Shown here piece by piece: positions 11,401 through 22,230 of a stretch of DNA of 64,000 nucleotides. The notes beneath the pieces are model-generated. The model was not told the DNA's origin. It did not search any database and saw only the letters and a program-made list of their open reading frames with translations. Location of the stretch: the NCBI GenBank assembly GCA_031763025.1, contig JASSKH010000005.1, positions 9,325,849-9,389,848 on the forward strand. The letters are read 5' to 3'. Position numbers and translations under genes: made by a program. The stretch's first letter is position 1. Each line of letters begins with the position of its first letter. This DNA comes from Macrocystis pyrifera (Eukaryota > Sar > Phaeophyceae > Laminariales > Laminariaceae).

Positions 11401-12540
11401 CCCTTTTCGTCCATTTTACTCGAGGGTCGCGCTCGCCGGGCTCCGACGGGTGTTCTCCCGTGCGCGCATCTCGGAGTCTCGCGCCACCGACTAGCACAGC
11501 GACCCCGAACTCGAAGGATCTTTGCTTGGGCGAGGAGGCACGGAGGTTGTATTTTCTTCGGTCCTGGAGATTTGTTTCGCTGTTGTTGCTCCGCGTAGAG
11601 CTTTACTGTGACAGACTCGATCTTAGATTTTCGCGCCGAGGCTCGATCTCTCGGTCTTGATGATGCCATCGCTTTCTCCCGACCCCCGTGCTTTGCGGGC
11701 CGTCATCGGCCTATTCGACCCCCTCGGTCTTGCCTTACTGAGTGGCTCCCTTCCCTTGCACCTTTCTCTTCGTGGGTCGACCACGCGCGCCTTCTCGGGG
11801 TATCGCGCCGTTCTTGGTATTAGATCGTTGGATATCCCGGTGATATTAGTGTTTCTCGGTATAATTCGGCACGTCATTTGTTTTGGCCGGAATTGAATGG
11901 GAAGGTTATCGGATGGTATCACTTTGGCCGAGTGCTGTGAGTTCGATAAAAAAAACCGACCAATTGCATCGGTGGATATCATACACGTGGTCGTACATGC
12001 GCGGATTGTCTACTGCTGCAAGGTCTGATCTCTGGAAGCGCATTGAGATGCGAGTACTACTACAGCAGCAGCAGTGCAGTAGTTCAGAGGCGTTCTACTT
12101 CGAATACAAAGAAAAACCAAATACACATAACAAGCGCGCCCGATGAGCGGGCCTGATGTATCATACAGCTTCCAAAGTTGAGTTTCAGCCACTCAATCGG
12201 TCGTACTCAGAGCAGACATTTTTCACTTTGAAAAAAAAAACATATCCAGATGCCAGGTATCTACTATAGAAATGAGAGATAAGGTCCCGCTTTAAATATA
12301 CGAACCTTTGTACCAGTAAGATGTTCGCCTTACCATACTCTGCTGAAAAACGCGATTAGTTGATTCGGCGAGCACTACTGGAGGTAATCGAGGGTTCGAG
12401 ACTGCTTGCTCCCACCGCGAGCACTCGCAGTACGTCGGGGTTCTGTGCTGTTGTGGATACTGCTTGCTGCTTTCGCTTCACGCATATCCAACCTGAGTAT
12501 TTTGGGGTTTTGGGGATTAACGTTGAGTATACTGCCCATG
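11400..12540. other. No intact gene recognised
   Basis: The first part may be the decayed upstream body of the recombinase element. The rest is A+T-richer sequence with short frames only. Confidence 0.4.
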
Positions 12541-12541
12541 C

Positions 12542-12650
12542 TATTTCGGGGGGCCATAATAAATAGGACCCAATATTGTTAGTAAAAATAGGTAAATATA
12601 TAGGTTTTCGTGTGTACCGTAGGTCCTATTTGCTATGGTCCCCCGTGATA
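12542..12650. mobile_element. TA-targeting MITE, copy 2
   Basis: Same family as 9,176-9,284. Ends are TTTCGGGGGGCCATA...TATGGTCCCCCGTGA with TA on both sides. The internal word AAATATATAGGTTTTYGTGT is shared with the copy at 60,199. Confidence 0.85.
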
Positions 12651-13003
12651 GCAGTATTTTGCGGTTGTTCTGTATTGCCGATCGATATCAGGTATAAGGT
12701 ATTAGGTGTTCGATGCTGCTCACACTCGCAGCATCTCGGGTTATTGTCTGCGATTACTGCCTGTACTCATGATAGTTTTTTTTTCTCCAATGACACCATC
12801 TGTCGAGAGCACCTATTATAGCGTGGGTAGGCACGATTCGACGCGAGTCAACGAGGGGGAAAAGGCTACTGTACACCCTTCTCGCGATAAAAATGCAAGG
12901 CACGTGCCGTAGTGGGGAGGGGGGAGAAGGGCGTACTGTTAATATGTGACCCAGGATCTAACTTACGACTGGGAGGGAGCAGGAGCAGGAAGGGCGAAGA
13001 CAA

Positions 13004-13220
13004 TGGATAGGCCGGGGCCGGGCCGGGCCGGGCGGGGCCGAGTCGGGCCGAGGATTTTGAAAATTGATGGGCCGGACTGGGCCGGGCTGGGAATTATATT
13101 GTATGTGATAGACCTTGCCGGGCCGCGGCCCATGAGATGTGGGCTCTACATGATGATCAGCTCCGCCCTGCCCATGAGGCGACCGAAGTGTTTTGACGGG
13201 CCGGCCGGGGCCGCGGCCGT
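13004..13220. repeat. GGGCC-rich array 1
   Basis: Tandem GGGCC/GGGCCG words are interrupted by GAGGATTTTGAAAATTGATG and end in CCGGGCCGCGGCCCATGAG. The layout matches 14,172-14,430. Confidence 0.75.
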
Positions 13221-13474
13221 TGGTGGAGCAAAATTGTGAGGGTAAAGGGTATGTGTGCCTCGTGGGTAGCTATCCGTGGGCCAGAAGCAGCTGGACCATG
13301 GCATGCAAAAGAAAAAAAAACGAAAAACATGATTATTTGAAAAAAAAAACGGAAGCGCATTGAGGCTATTTCCGATGCGGATCGATTTCGAGCTTCAGAT
13401 TTGTATTTTTCGATCTAAAAAATGAATGCCCTTGCTTATGTAGTCCGAATATGCAAAATCCGACCGGAAAAAAA

Positions 13475-13555
13475 ATCGATTTGAGAATCCGATGACCCAC
13501 GTCGTCGGTTTTAGGCCCAAACCCCGACGACTTGGGTCATCAGATTTTCGAATCG
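13475..13555. repeat. Hairpin with about 35-bp arms
   Basis: GATGACCCACGTCGTCGG at the left arm pairs with CCGACGACTTGGGTCATC at the right arm. The pairing extends outward through ATCGATTTGAGAATC/GATTTTCGAATCG with few mismatches and a loop of about 7 bases. It lies between the two GGGCC arrays. Confidence 0.75.
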
Positions 13556-14171
13556 AAAAATGGCATGCTTTCTAAATTCAAGATGTTGTTCACGACAGCA
13601 AACAGCATCAGAACGATCGATGAGTTGGATGGTGAAACAGCTGTACACATAGCGTCGTTGCTTCGCGCCCGACGCGCGGTCGGCGGGCGGCGCGTCTCTT
13701 CGTGGCCAGACTACAGTCGGCTGGCGCCGGCTCGGGCCTACAGACCAAGAGAAGGGCACTCGGCGCGCACCTCTCCGTGGATACGTACTCGTAGACTACA
13801 CTGCTGTACAGCAGCAGCAGTCAGTCACATTGTGAAACACAAAAAATCCCAAGACAGGTTGACTCTAGCGCCCTCGCCACGTCTCTTCGCCGCCAGACCA
13901 GAGGCAGTCAACCTTGGCTTGGACGCTTGGGTCCTACGCCCAGGGCAGCGCACCCAGCGCGTCTCTTCGCGGCGCCAAACCACAACAACAGCAGTTGGTC
14001 TCGGCGTTTGCTCGAATCTCTGTACGCACAATAATCTGATTTTTCCGCATAGGAAGACAGATTCGATTTGCGAAGTTCACCGCTGAAAATGCAATGGGGC
14101 CAAAATCTGAAGCTCAAATTTTGAACCGCATAGGAAACAGCGTGAGTGATCTTATTGTACGGGACAATACA

Positions 14172-14430
14172 TGGACCGGCCCGTGGTTCGGCCTCTCAAA
14201 TACACGGGCCGGCCCATGTCTTTGGGTGGGCCGGCCCGTGCAGAGCCCGGGTCTCATGGGCCTCGCTGCCAAGGTCATGGGCCGGGCCGGGCCGGGCCGG
14301 GAAATTTTGAAAATGTGTCTAGCCGGGCCGCAGCCCACCAAATGAAAAATTGATGGACCGGGCCGGGCCGCGGCCCATCATGTGAAAAATTGACCGGCTC
14401 CGCCCAAACCCGAGCCGGCCCGTCAGCGTC
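14172..14430. repeat. GGGCC-rich array 2
   Basis: Tandem GGGCCGGGCCG is followed by GGAAATTTTGAAAATGTG, CCGGGCCGCAGCCCACC and GACCGGCTCCGCCC, in the same order as array 1. No terminal repeats or target duplication could be fixed. Confidence 0.75.
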
Positions 14431-14728
14431 AGCCCATGACATGCCCTTTTTTTGTGTGTTGAAACTGCCGTGAATCTACATATCGGCAATATTTATTGCG
14501 CTTTTCTTAATTAAACTAAGCTTAATCTCCGCCTCCGGCGACACCTTCAACGGAATCGTCCGGAGGGCGGCGCCTCCGACGGACCCTCCGGGGGTGCCTC
14601 CAGCGCGCCCCCCTCGGTTGGGGGGATTTTTTTTAGGTCGCTTAGCTCGCCTGACTTTAACCCGCAAGTCGGCGCCGGCCGGCACCAGTCGACTTACCGT
14701 CTAAAGTCAGCTAGTCGGCTTCGCCGAC

Positions 14729-14845
14729 TATTACGGGGGAACATAGTAATCAGGACCAAACATATCCAGCAAAAATTCTGGAATGTATACTATTAACATG
14801 TTTTGTTTATATGATGAGTCCTGATTACTATGGTCTCCCGTAATA
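14729..14845. mobile_element. TA-targeting MITE, copy 3
   Basis: Ends are TTACGGGGGAACATAGTAAT and, inverted, ATTACTATGGTCTCCCGTAA, flanked by TA. The interior is different from copies 1, 2 and 4, so a distinct subfamily shares the same termini. Confidence 0.85.
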
Positions 14846-14859
14846 ACGACTATTAATAT

Positions 14860-15800
14860 AAATGGATGTTTGCTAAAATTAGGTACACCTATTCCATTTG
14901 AGCCAAAACAGTTCCATACTGAAGCCAAGTAAAAAGCACACGCCACGAGCGGTGTTTCTGGCCATGAGAAATCACAACCTTTTTTTGCGCCTCAACATTG
15001 AGCGTGTGGCTTCCAAAATCTGATTTGTTTTGTTTTAATTAGGGTACAGGCCCCACGGGCTCCACTTAGACCTGCAGAGGGTGACCAGGCTTCGTTAGTT
15101 CCGCCACGGCGGGCACGCGAAGAGTATTTGCTCTGGTGCCTCCCCCGCGTTGCCAGCTTTGAAGCCTCTCGACGATCCTCGCGGAACCGCCTGCGCGGCA
15201 CGAAGTCATTTGGCGTACCAAACCTGATACCACCTCGAGGCGGGGTGAGGCAGACGGACTGTCGTCTGTGTCCACGATGCTGTACAACAGCAGAATACAC
15301 ATCATAACGAAGCACATCGTACACCCCAAAGAAGAAAAAGTGCAATCAGCAATCAGACATACGTATACGTACAGAGTTTAGACGCAAGAATTGCAACCGA
15401 GCGACCAGAAACCGCACATACAAAGAACAAACAGTGCAGTGTACGTATGCCCTCTCTGATGGGCTAAAAATCAGCAAAAACAGTTGAAAGCTACAAGCAG
15501 AAAAATTACTGATACTGCTGTAGACTAATCCAGATGTACCTGGGCAGTTTCAAGTCGAAGATACGCACACGATGTGAGGCTGGCAATGGCAAAGCTCGTG
15601 GCGTGTGATATGTACTTGTTCTTATTAATAGTGTGTAATTGGTTTTGGCACAAAAGTGACAAGGTATACCTGATTTTGGCCAAAAAACAATATTAACACT
15701 TCTATCAATATCAGATAGTTATCGCTCTCTAGTCGTGAATGCTGCCGATTCGCTGCCCTAGCATTACTCGTATAATAAACGCCATAATACAAATAAAGTG
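14860..15800. other. No gene recognised
   Basis: A G+C-richer island at about 15,040-15,270 has an open minus frame of 117 residues with no family resemblance. The rest is A+T-rich. Confidence 0.4.
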
Positions 15801-15805
15801 TACCT

Positions 15806-17862
15806 GGTACCAGGTATTAAATAAAAGGGAAGTAGTCAAAGGGGGGTATACCCCAGGTCTATTTAGCCACATGGGGGTATAGGAAAAACACGCCCGCGGG
15901 AGGCGTTCCCACGTGCCCCAACCGACTCCGAATTCAAGTCTAACGCGCTGGCAAGGTGCCCGCAGCCCACGCCCGCCTTCTTTTCTTTTTCGGGCACGTT
16001 GTTGGGGCTAACAGCACCGCCGCGCAGGAGGGGTCAGAAGAATTCCCCCTTTTGATCAAATGTTGCGGGGGTATTCCCCCGCAACTCTACTAAATTTATG
16101 TAGTACCCCCGCGAGACCACCCTCTACCCCCTTTGACCGAGTCACTACCCCGCGATGACTACTTATCACAGCCCCAGAAACAGGTATGAACACTTGTACG
16201 CGTCACCCTTTACAACAGCCCGAACAGCCCAAGGGCGGAATATCCAGCAGTTGCGTCCATCGAAATTTGAGGAAAAACACACGGGGCATGACATGCAAAA
16301 TCAAGCCTTTATATCATACATAAACATACCGATGAAAGCGGATGAAAATTAAAAAGGGGGGGATGGGAGGGGTCGTGTGTACCAGGTCTATAATGAGACA
16401 CTAGCCGACGGCAACAGACCAGAAATCAAGCAACGCAGCGAGCTCGCACATCCGGCAACAGCGAATAGCACACGGGTATCCAGCGGTTTCGACATGTGAA
16501 CGTAAGCAGTTCATCTCCTCCGCAACATGTCTAGCCAAATCGGTATGGATAACGACATCTGGAAGTGCGTCCGCTCCGGTGTCAATCCGCGTAATGCGGA
16601 TCGCCAAAGGGGATAGTTTTTCGACCGCCGACAACTTCAGGGTGGCGTTCGAAAGAAACTTGATGGCTGAAAGGCGGCGGAGCAAAGCAGAAAATAGTGT
16701 TTCCGGCGGTAAGGCCAAACTATACCGATGCACTGGAACCAAGTTTAGTTACCCGTATGTTACCTTTGCTGGCATTACCTGTAATTAGTTACCTTCGTGT
16801 TACCGCTCCCCATAAATAACCACCACATACTTTACAGCACGTATGTGTCGTAGTCAACTCACAAGAACTTTTCTCCCGAAAAAAATGAAAAAACGTACCT
16901 GGTAACACACAATACAAAAGCGAGAAAGGAAGACCAACGACAACCACAACTACGGAAAGGAACAGCGTCCCTTCCTCTTTCCCCCGAACACATGCATACA
17001 TGGGCAGGAAGAGAAACGACAAAAGCTCCAACACATGAGGGAAGACAAGGGGAAAACAGGCGGACATAAAACAAACTAAAGCAACAACAGAGACCGCAAA
17101 CAATGCAGACCAAACCAAATGGAATTATAAAGATAGCAAGCGGCGGCGCCAGTACTCTCCTACAAAAAGCGTTGCCACCATGCCAGAAATTCCCTCCTGT
17201 GTCTTTTCGTTATTATTCATATTGCGCTAAGCGCAGCCAGTGTCTCATTATAGACGTGGTACACACGACCCCTCCCATCATCACCCTTTTATTCTTCCGC
17301 TTTCATCTGTATGCTTACGTATGATATTAAGATTTGATTTTGCATGTCATTTGTTGCCCCGTTTGTTTTTGCTTAATTTTTTATTGAGACTACTCGCAAT
17401 TGCTGGATATTCCGCCCTTAGGCTATTTGGGCTGTTGTATAGGGTGACGCGTACAAGTGTTCATACATGTTTCTGGGGCTGTGATAAGTAGTCATCGCGG
17501 GGAAGTGACTCGGTCAAAGGGGGGTAAGATGGTGGTCACGCGGGGGTGCTACATAAATTTAGTAGAGTTGCGGGGGAAGAATACCCCCCGCAACATTTGA
17601 TCCAACGGGGGAATTATTTTAACCCCTCCTGCGCGACGGTGCCGTTAGCCCCAACAACGTGCCCGAAAAAAAAAAAGGCGGGCGGGCGTGCTCGGCATGG
17701 GCTGCGGGCACCTTGCCAGCGCGTTAGACTTGAATTCAGAGCCGGTTGGGGCACGTAGGAACGCCTCCCGCGGGCGTGTTTTGCCTATACCCCAATATGG
17801 CTAAATAGACCGGGGGTATACCCCCCTTTGACTAATTCCCTTTTATTTAATACCTGGTACCT
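15806..17862. mobile_element. 2.06-kb element with about 600-bp terminal inverted repeats
   Basis: The left arm (15,806 to about 16,401) and right arm (about 17,231-17,862) are inverted copies. Shared words include ATTAAATAAAAGGGA, CAAAGGGGGGTATACCCC, ACGCCCGCGGGAGGCGTTCC, CGGGCACGTTGTTGGGGCTA, AACTCTACTAAATTTATGTA and ATAATGAGACACT. The unique centre of about 830 bp has two short frames (16,742-16,401 minus and 17,118-16,789 minus) unlike known transposases, so it looks non-autonomous. The outermost bases overlap copies of TACCWGGTA, and no clear target duplication could be fixed. Confidence 0.85.
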
Positions 17863-17879
17863 GGTACCTGGTATTAATA

Positions 17880-20220
17880 GTATTACCTATCGGAAACTAC
17901 TGCTGTATATACGAACAAAAAGTGTACCACGTACGTACATATCAGTACGCATTTTAGTGAACAAATGGATCGTATGGGTTCCAGCATCACATCACTAAAA
18001 AAAAACATATAATTATATATATGTACTTGGTTTTACGACGCCATACTAAACGCCATACAAAAACAAGTAAGCAAGCAAGTTGCTTCACGAAGCACCCAGG
18101 GCAACAACCAAAAACAAAAAACGAATACGTACGACGCACGTCCTATTAATAGTAGGCAGCACGCAACCAAGCAACCCTCCACCCTTGCTCCACCCTGTTA
18201 TTTCATTTATTTACCACTTACCGACACCAGGCTACACAGCCAACAGAAAACAGCGAGAAGATCGTTATTTCATATTTTCATCACCACTTCTAGTATTGAT
18301 ATTATTAATGGTATTGAAGAGTCTCTTCGGTGATGCAATACGTCTTGCGTCGCATCATTCGTACATCGCATCATAGAATGTTTCAGAATAGTTGCATTCA
18401 GCTGGCCTAGCAAGACGAGCAGCAGGATGTGTTCAGGGGTGTGGAGTGTGGGGAGTGTAAAGTGTGGAGAAGATGTGGAAGAACTGCTGTTCTGGGGCTG
18501 TTCCTTGCCATACCTCGCAAATAAGAAATAAGGGAGGGTGCCATCCGGCCGCCAGTGAAACCAGCAAGGGAAATACCTGGTACAGATAACTGGGTGTTAC
18601 TGCAGATACTCTGTACTGTGTGTGTGTGTTCTTCACATTAAACCGTTCTTCTACTCGTCGACATCCAGCAAGCCCAGTGGGTACCAGGGTATCTGGTAAT
18701 GATTCTATATAATATACACCGCAGCCAGGTGCAGCAGCAGCAGTAACGCCTCGGCTGATACTTCGTATAATATTTTCCCGTGATTTTTTATCACTACTCA
18801 CTCGTAGTTATAGCCGTCCACCTCGTACCGTTTTTCTTCCGATCGCACACCGTTGAGCTGTGCTCGGCGACTTTTACGTATCCTGTATCAGGACCAACAA
18901 AGTAGTACGTCTTTCGGCTACATAAATACCCATCCTGCATCGCTGTTGCCGGCGGTGAGGAACAGCTTGCAGGGAAACGCACCTGCTCCTAGTTGACTTG
19001 AGACTCCAGGCAGGTGCACTCGCAGAGTCCTTCTCCTCTCTCTTGAATAAACGGCCTTCCACACGCACGAACAACGAAGACCACGAAGACTCGCACGGCC
19101 GTGACTCCCCAGAAAGGAGATATCACACGTCCCACCAACGCCAGAACGAACACGACAACTTTGTGCAGGGCGGGTAAGGCGCGACTAGACCGCGTGTGTA
19201 GTATAGGAACACGGTCCCCGCAATACCGTTGTCATCGCCTCGCGCCTCGCTCGCGCAAGGTAAAACGATTTTACGTACTTGTTCGTGCAAAATCACGACA
19301 ACTTGCAGCAACAACAGCAGCAGAAGTTGCAGCAGGAAGACACCGCAACAAGACACCTGGCAAGGTACGCATATATATATACATGCTGGCTCGAATCCAC
19401 AGGGTCTCAGGCATCACCCAAGCACAGCGTGGTGCCGGATGCCGTGGGCTCGGGCCTCCGACGTGATGCCTTTCCAGCCATGCATGATTTTGGGAGACGA
19501 TGCGGGATTCGGACATTCGGTCGGACGGACTGTCAGCTACAGCTGACTGTTTCACCGTTTCACCAGCGGACTGGATTTTGGATAATGAGCCGCAAAGATA
19601 CGAAAACAACGCTGGTTGGTTTCCGGTTGGTTCCGATGGTTGTTGTTCCTTTTCCTTCTTCTTTCGGCCTCGGGCTCGGGAACGGCTACATAAGACAGAT
19701 CATTATACAGCACTATTATTGAGCTAAATTCAAAACTCACAAATCATGCACATCCTACAGATCATCACGTGGAAACTTGTACAGCTCACACACAGATCGT
19801 ACCAGATATATCAGGGTGTAGACTATACCTGGTATAGAATGTGCTAAAATCCGGGCGCATGCATCCTGTGTAGGTCGCTACGACGAATACTGCTTTTATT
19901 TCTTGCTGCTGAAACTTGAACAAATTTTTAATTTACAGATCCTTCAGATCCTGTAGACAAGCCCGTGAAAACGCGTAAGGGGTACAGTAGATGATGACGC
20001 ACATCTATGAACATGTTGGTGCGTGCTCTGTGCAGAGTTTGTTTTGTATTGATAGTTTTTCCGGCATGATGTGGTACTTGTCTTGCGGGAGCTGCTTGCT
20101 GTGATTTGGCCGCGATACCATCCAACGCCGCTCTTTGTGCGGGCTGCAGGGATGTCGGTGCTGGGTACAACAATAGCAGCAGTACGTAGTTTTTTACACG
20201 CTCCTCTTCATTATCATCGA
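17880..20220. other. No gene recognised
   Basis: Frames near 19,100-19,600 are open on both strands (up to 147 residues) in a region of mixed composition. None has a recognisable motif or convincing splice sites. Confidence 0.4.
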
Positions 20221-20228
20221 TATATAGG

Positions 20229-20830
20229 CAGCCCCGGTGGCTTTGAAGGTGGTCCGCGTGCCTGCTAAGGGTCATTCTTATCGGAGAGCTCTTTTTCCAT
20301 ATTTTCCATGTTTTTTTCGCGCAATTTTTTCATGTTCTAGATTTTCCTGATTTTATTTTCCAAAGTATGTATTTCAAAATTTATATTAAAAAAAAATACT
20401 GTGAAATTCAACACATGATTTTTTTTTCTCATGGAGAATATCACGAATAGTGACTGAACGCCTCCGTATCTTGATTTATATATTTCCTCCGTTCAATCTT
20501 CCACACATATCTCCAAGTATTTCCAAACTTTGGAAATTCTGGAAAACAAGCTTTCCGATAAGAATGAGCCTGTTATTAATAAGATAAGTTTCGTGGGTTC
20601 GAGTCTCACCGAGTGCATACGACTCGTAAGGACTTTTTCTTTAATTAAAAACTGAATATAGCGGAAACCGCGAGAGCTTGAGAAAGCAACATTCGATGAA
20701 AATCGACGAGCAGTGGGAATGCTGAACCCTATTATATGCGCGATAATATGAAGGTACGTACCGGGGGGGAGAAGGGACCTGTGACCACGGTTTGTCCAGT
20801 GTCGTAGGAAGTTTTACCCTCAGCGATCCT
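20229..20830 (+). mobile_element. SINE copy 3, split by a MITE
   Basis: The head CCCCGGTGGCTTTGAAGGTGG lies at 20,232. The second part begins at the B-box word GGGTTCGAGTCTCACCG near 20,594 and continues with the same body as copies 1 and 2 (GAAAATCGACGAGCAGTGGG, GTACCGGGGGGGAGAAGGGA). A 304-bp insertion separates the A-box from the B-box. Confidence 0.75.
20268..20571. mobile_element. 304-bp MITE inside SINE copy 3
   Basis: The left end AGGGTCATTCTTATCGGAGA and right end CTTTCCGATAAGAATGAGCCT form about 23-bp imperfect terminal inverted repeats. The interior is A+T-rich with no frame. The SINE is interrupted exactly here when compared with the copies at 622 and 1,262. The target duplication is unclear. 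Confidence 0.8.
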
Positions 20831-21290
20831 GATGAGTTACGCTTGAAAAAGTGATTAACAAAAAAAAAGAAAAAAGAAAACGATATATAGACTGTTGTTT
20901 CTGTCTCTTCTTATCTCCGTGATGGCGACATGATCAAATAGAAGTATAGGTCAGATCAGATGGTGGGGGGGCTCAAGGGTGCAGGCAAAGGTATACCAGA
21001 AAACACATCCCGTCGGACGGATTTATACGCTGATTTTCTCGGCAACGGGGAGAACAATCCAAATAAAAGCAGAGCGGTGTGACTATGGGGAACTATTTCG
21101 ACGAGATCTAGCCAAAGCAACCATTTTCGTAGTGTACGTGCCCGCTTGTACTTTTTGGGAAAAAATCGACTAAGGAATTCACCCCAAGGGGTGCTATCTT
21201 GCCTGGTACCAGGTATGTATTCGGAACACTAGACAATACGCGCGTAATATGAAATGAAGCACACCATCTCAGTTTCGTTCACGATCAGCC

Positions 21291-21437
21291 GCTGACGTAA
21301 AGCCAGCTATAGTCTTACAGCAGTCGTACTCAAGTTTTATTTTCGATCGCCATTATTACGATGATTAGACGCCGACGTAAAGTCAGCTACAGTCTTACAA
21401 TACTCGAGTTTCATTTTCGATCACCATTATCACGATG
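21291..21437 (+). repeat. Two-unit tandem repeat of about 75 bp
   Basis: CGACGTAAAGTCAGCTACAG, then TTTTCGATCACCATTAT and ACGATGATT, occur twice in a row with small differences. Confidence 0.8.
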
Positions 21438-22230
21438 ATTCGAAATTCGCACCTTAGTTAGCGTGGGCACTGCGCACAGCAACGACCGGACAAGCGAAAC
21501 AAGTGCGCTAAAATGCTCAGAAACATTGTACGTACGTACCTGGTATACGACATGATGCGGAAAATGCAATCAATTTTGGGACTTTTGAACGCACTTGAGT
21601 TGGTAGCTTTTCCTGAAATCCTGTCATGAATAAATACTTGATCGGCATTCTCTCGCGCAAGCGCATACTCGTAGTGTGCGCGCGGAGGGAGGGAGCTACG
21701 GCGCCTCCCCCAAATGAAGACAAGCGAGTTTCGCGGCACTCGGCCACGGGTATAAAGGTTTCAGCTCTTGCGGAGAGCGGATATTTGTTCAGCATTATTT
21801 TACATCGATCGATCAGTCGATGGCGGAGCGACGCCTCGAAAACCCGTGCGGCCATTCCGGTCGACGAACGGCGGTCGCCAGGCGCTTACTGTAAAAAAAC
21901 CTCTTGACCACGTGCACGAATACAGATCTGCAGGGTGCGATCTGAGCCAACGTGTCAACGACTATATACGACTCCGACGATACGGGCCGATCCCGCCCCC
22001 ACAGAATCGCACCCCCGAAGAAGAAACGCTACGAAAACCAACGTGCAGAACCGGCGTATTACACAGAAAACAGGGTGTGCAAACAACAAAGCACACATTT
22101 CTCGACGAACTCAATCGGACTGAAAGAACAACGCCGCCGCCGCTCCACCTCCTACCTCGTACCTCCCCCCCACGCTCCCACTTTCGGCCCGCAAAGAAAA
22201 AAAACGTTTCTCGGGATCAGGAACGAAAAA

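Noticed and set aside
12542-14845. MITE copies read as rho-independent terminators
   Set aside because: The hairpins are long, flanked by TA duplications, and repeated at several loci in a eukaryotic context.
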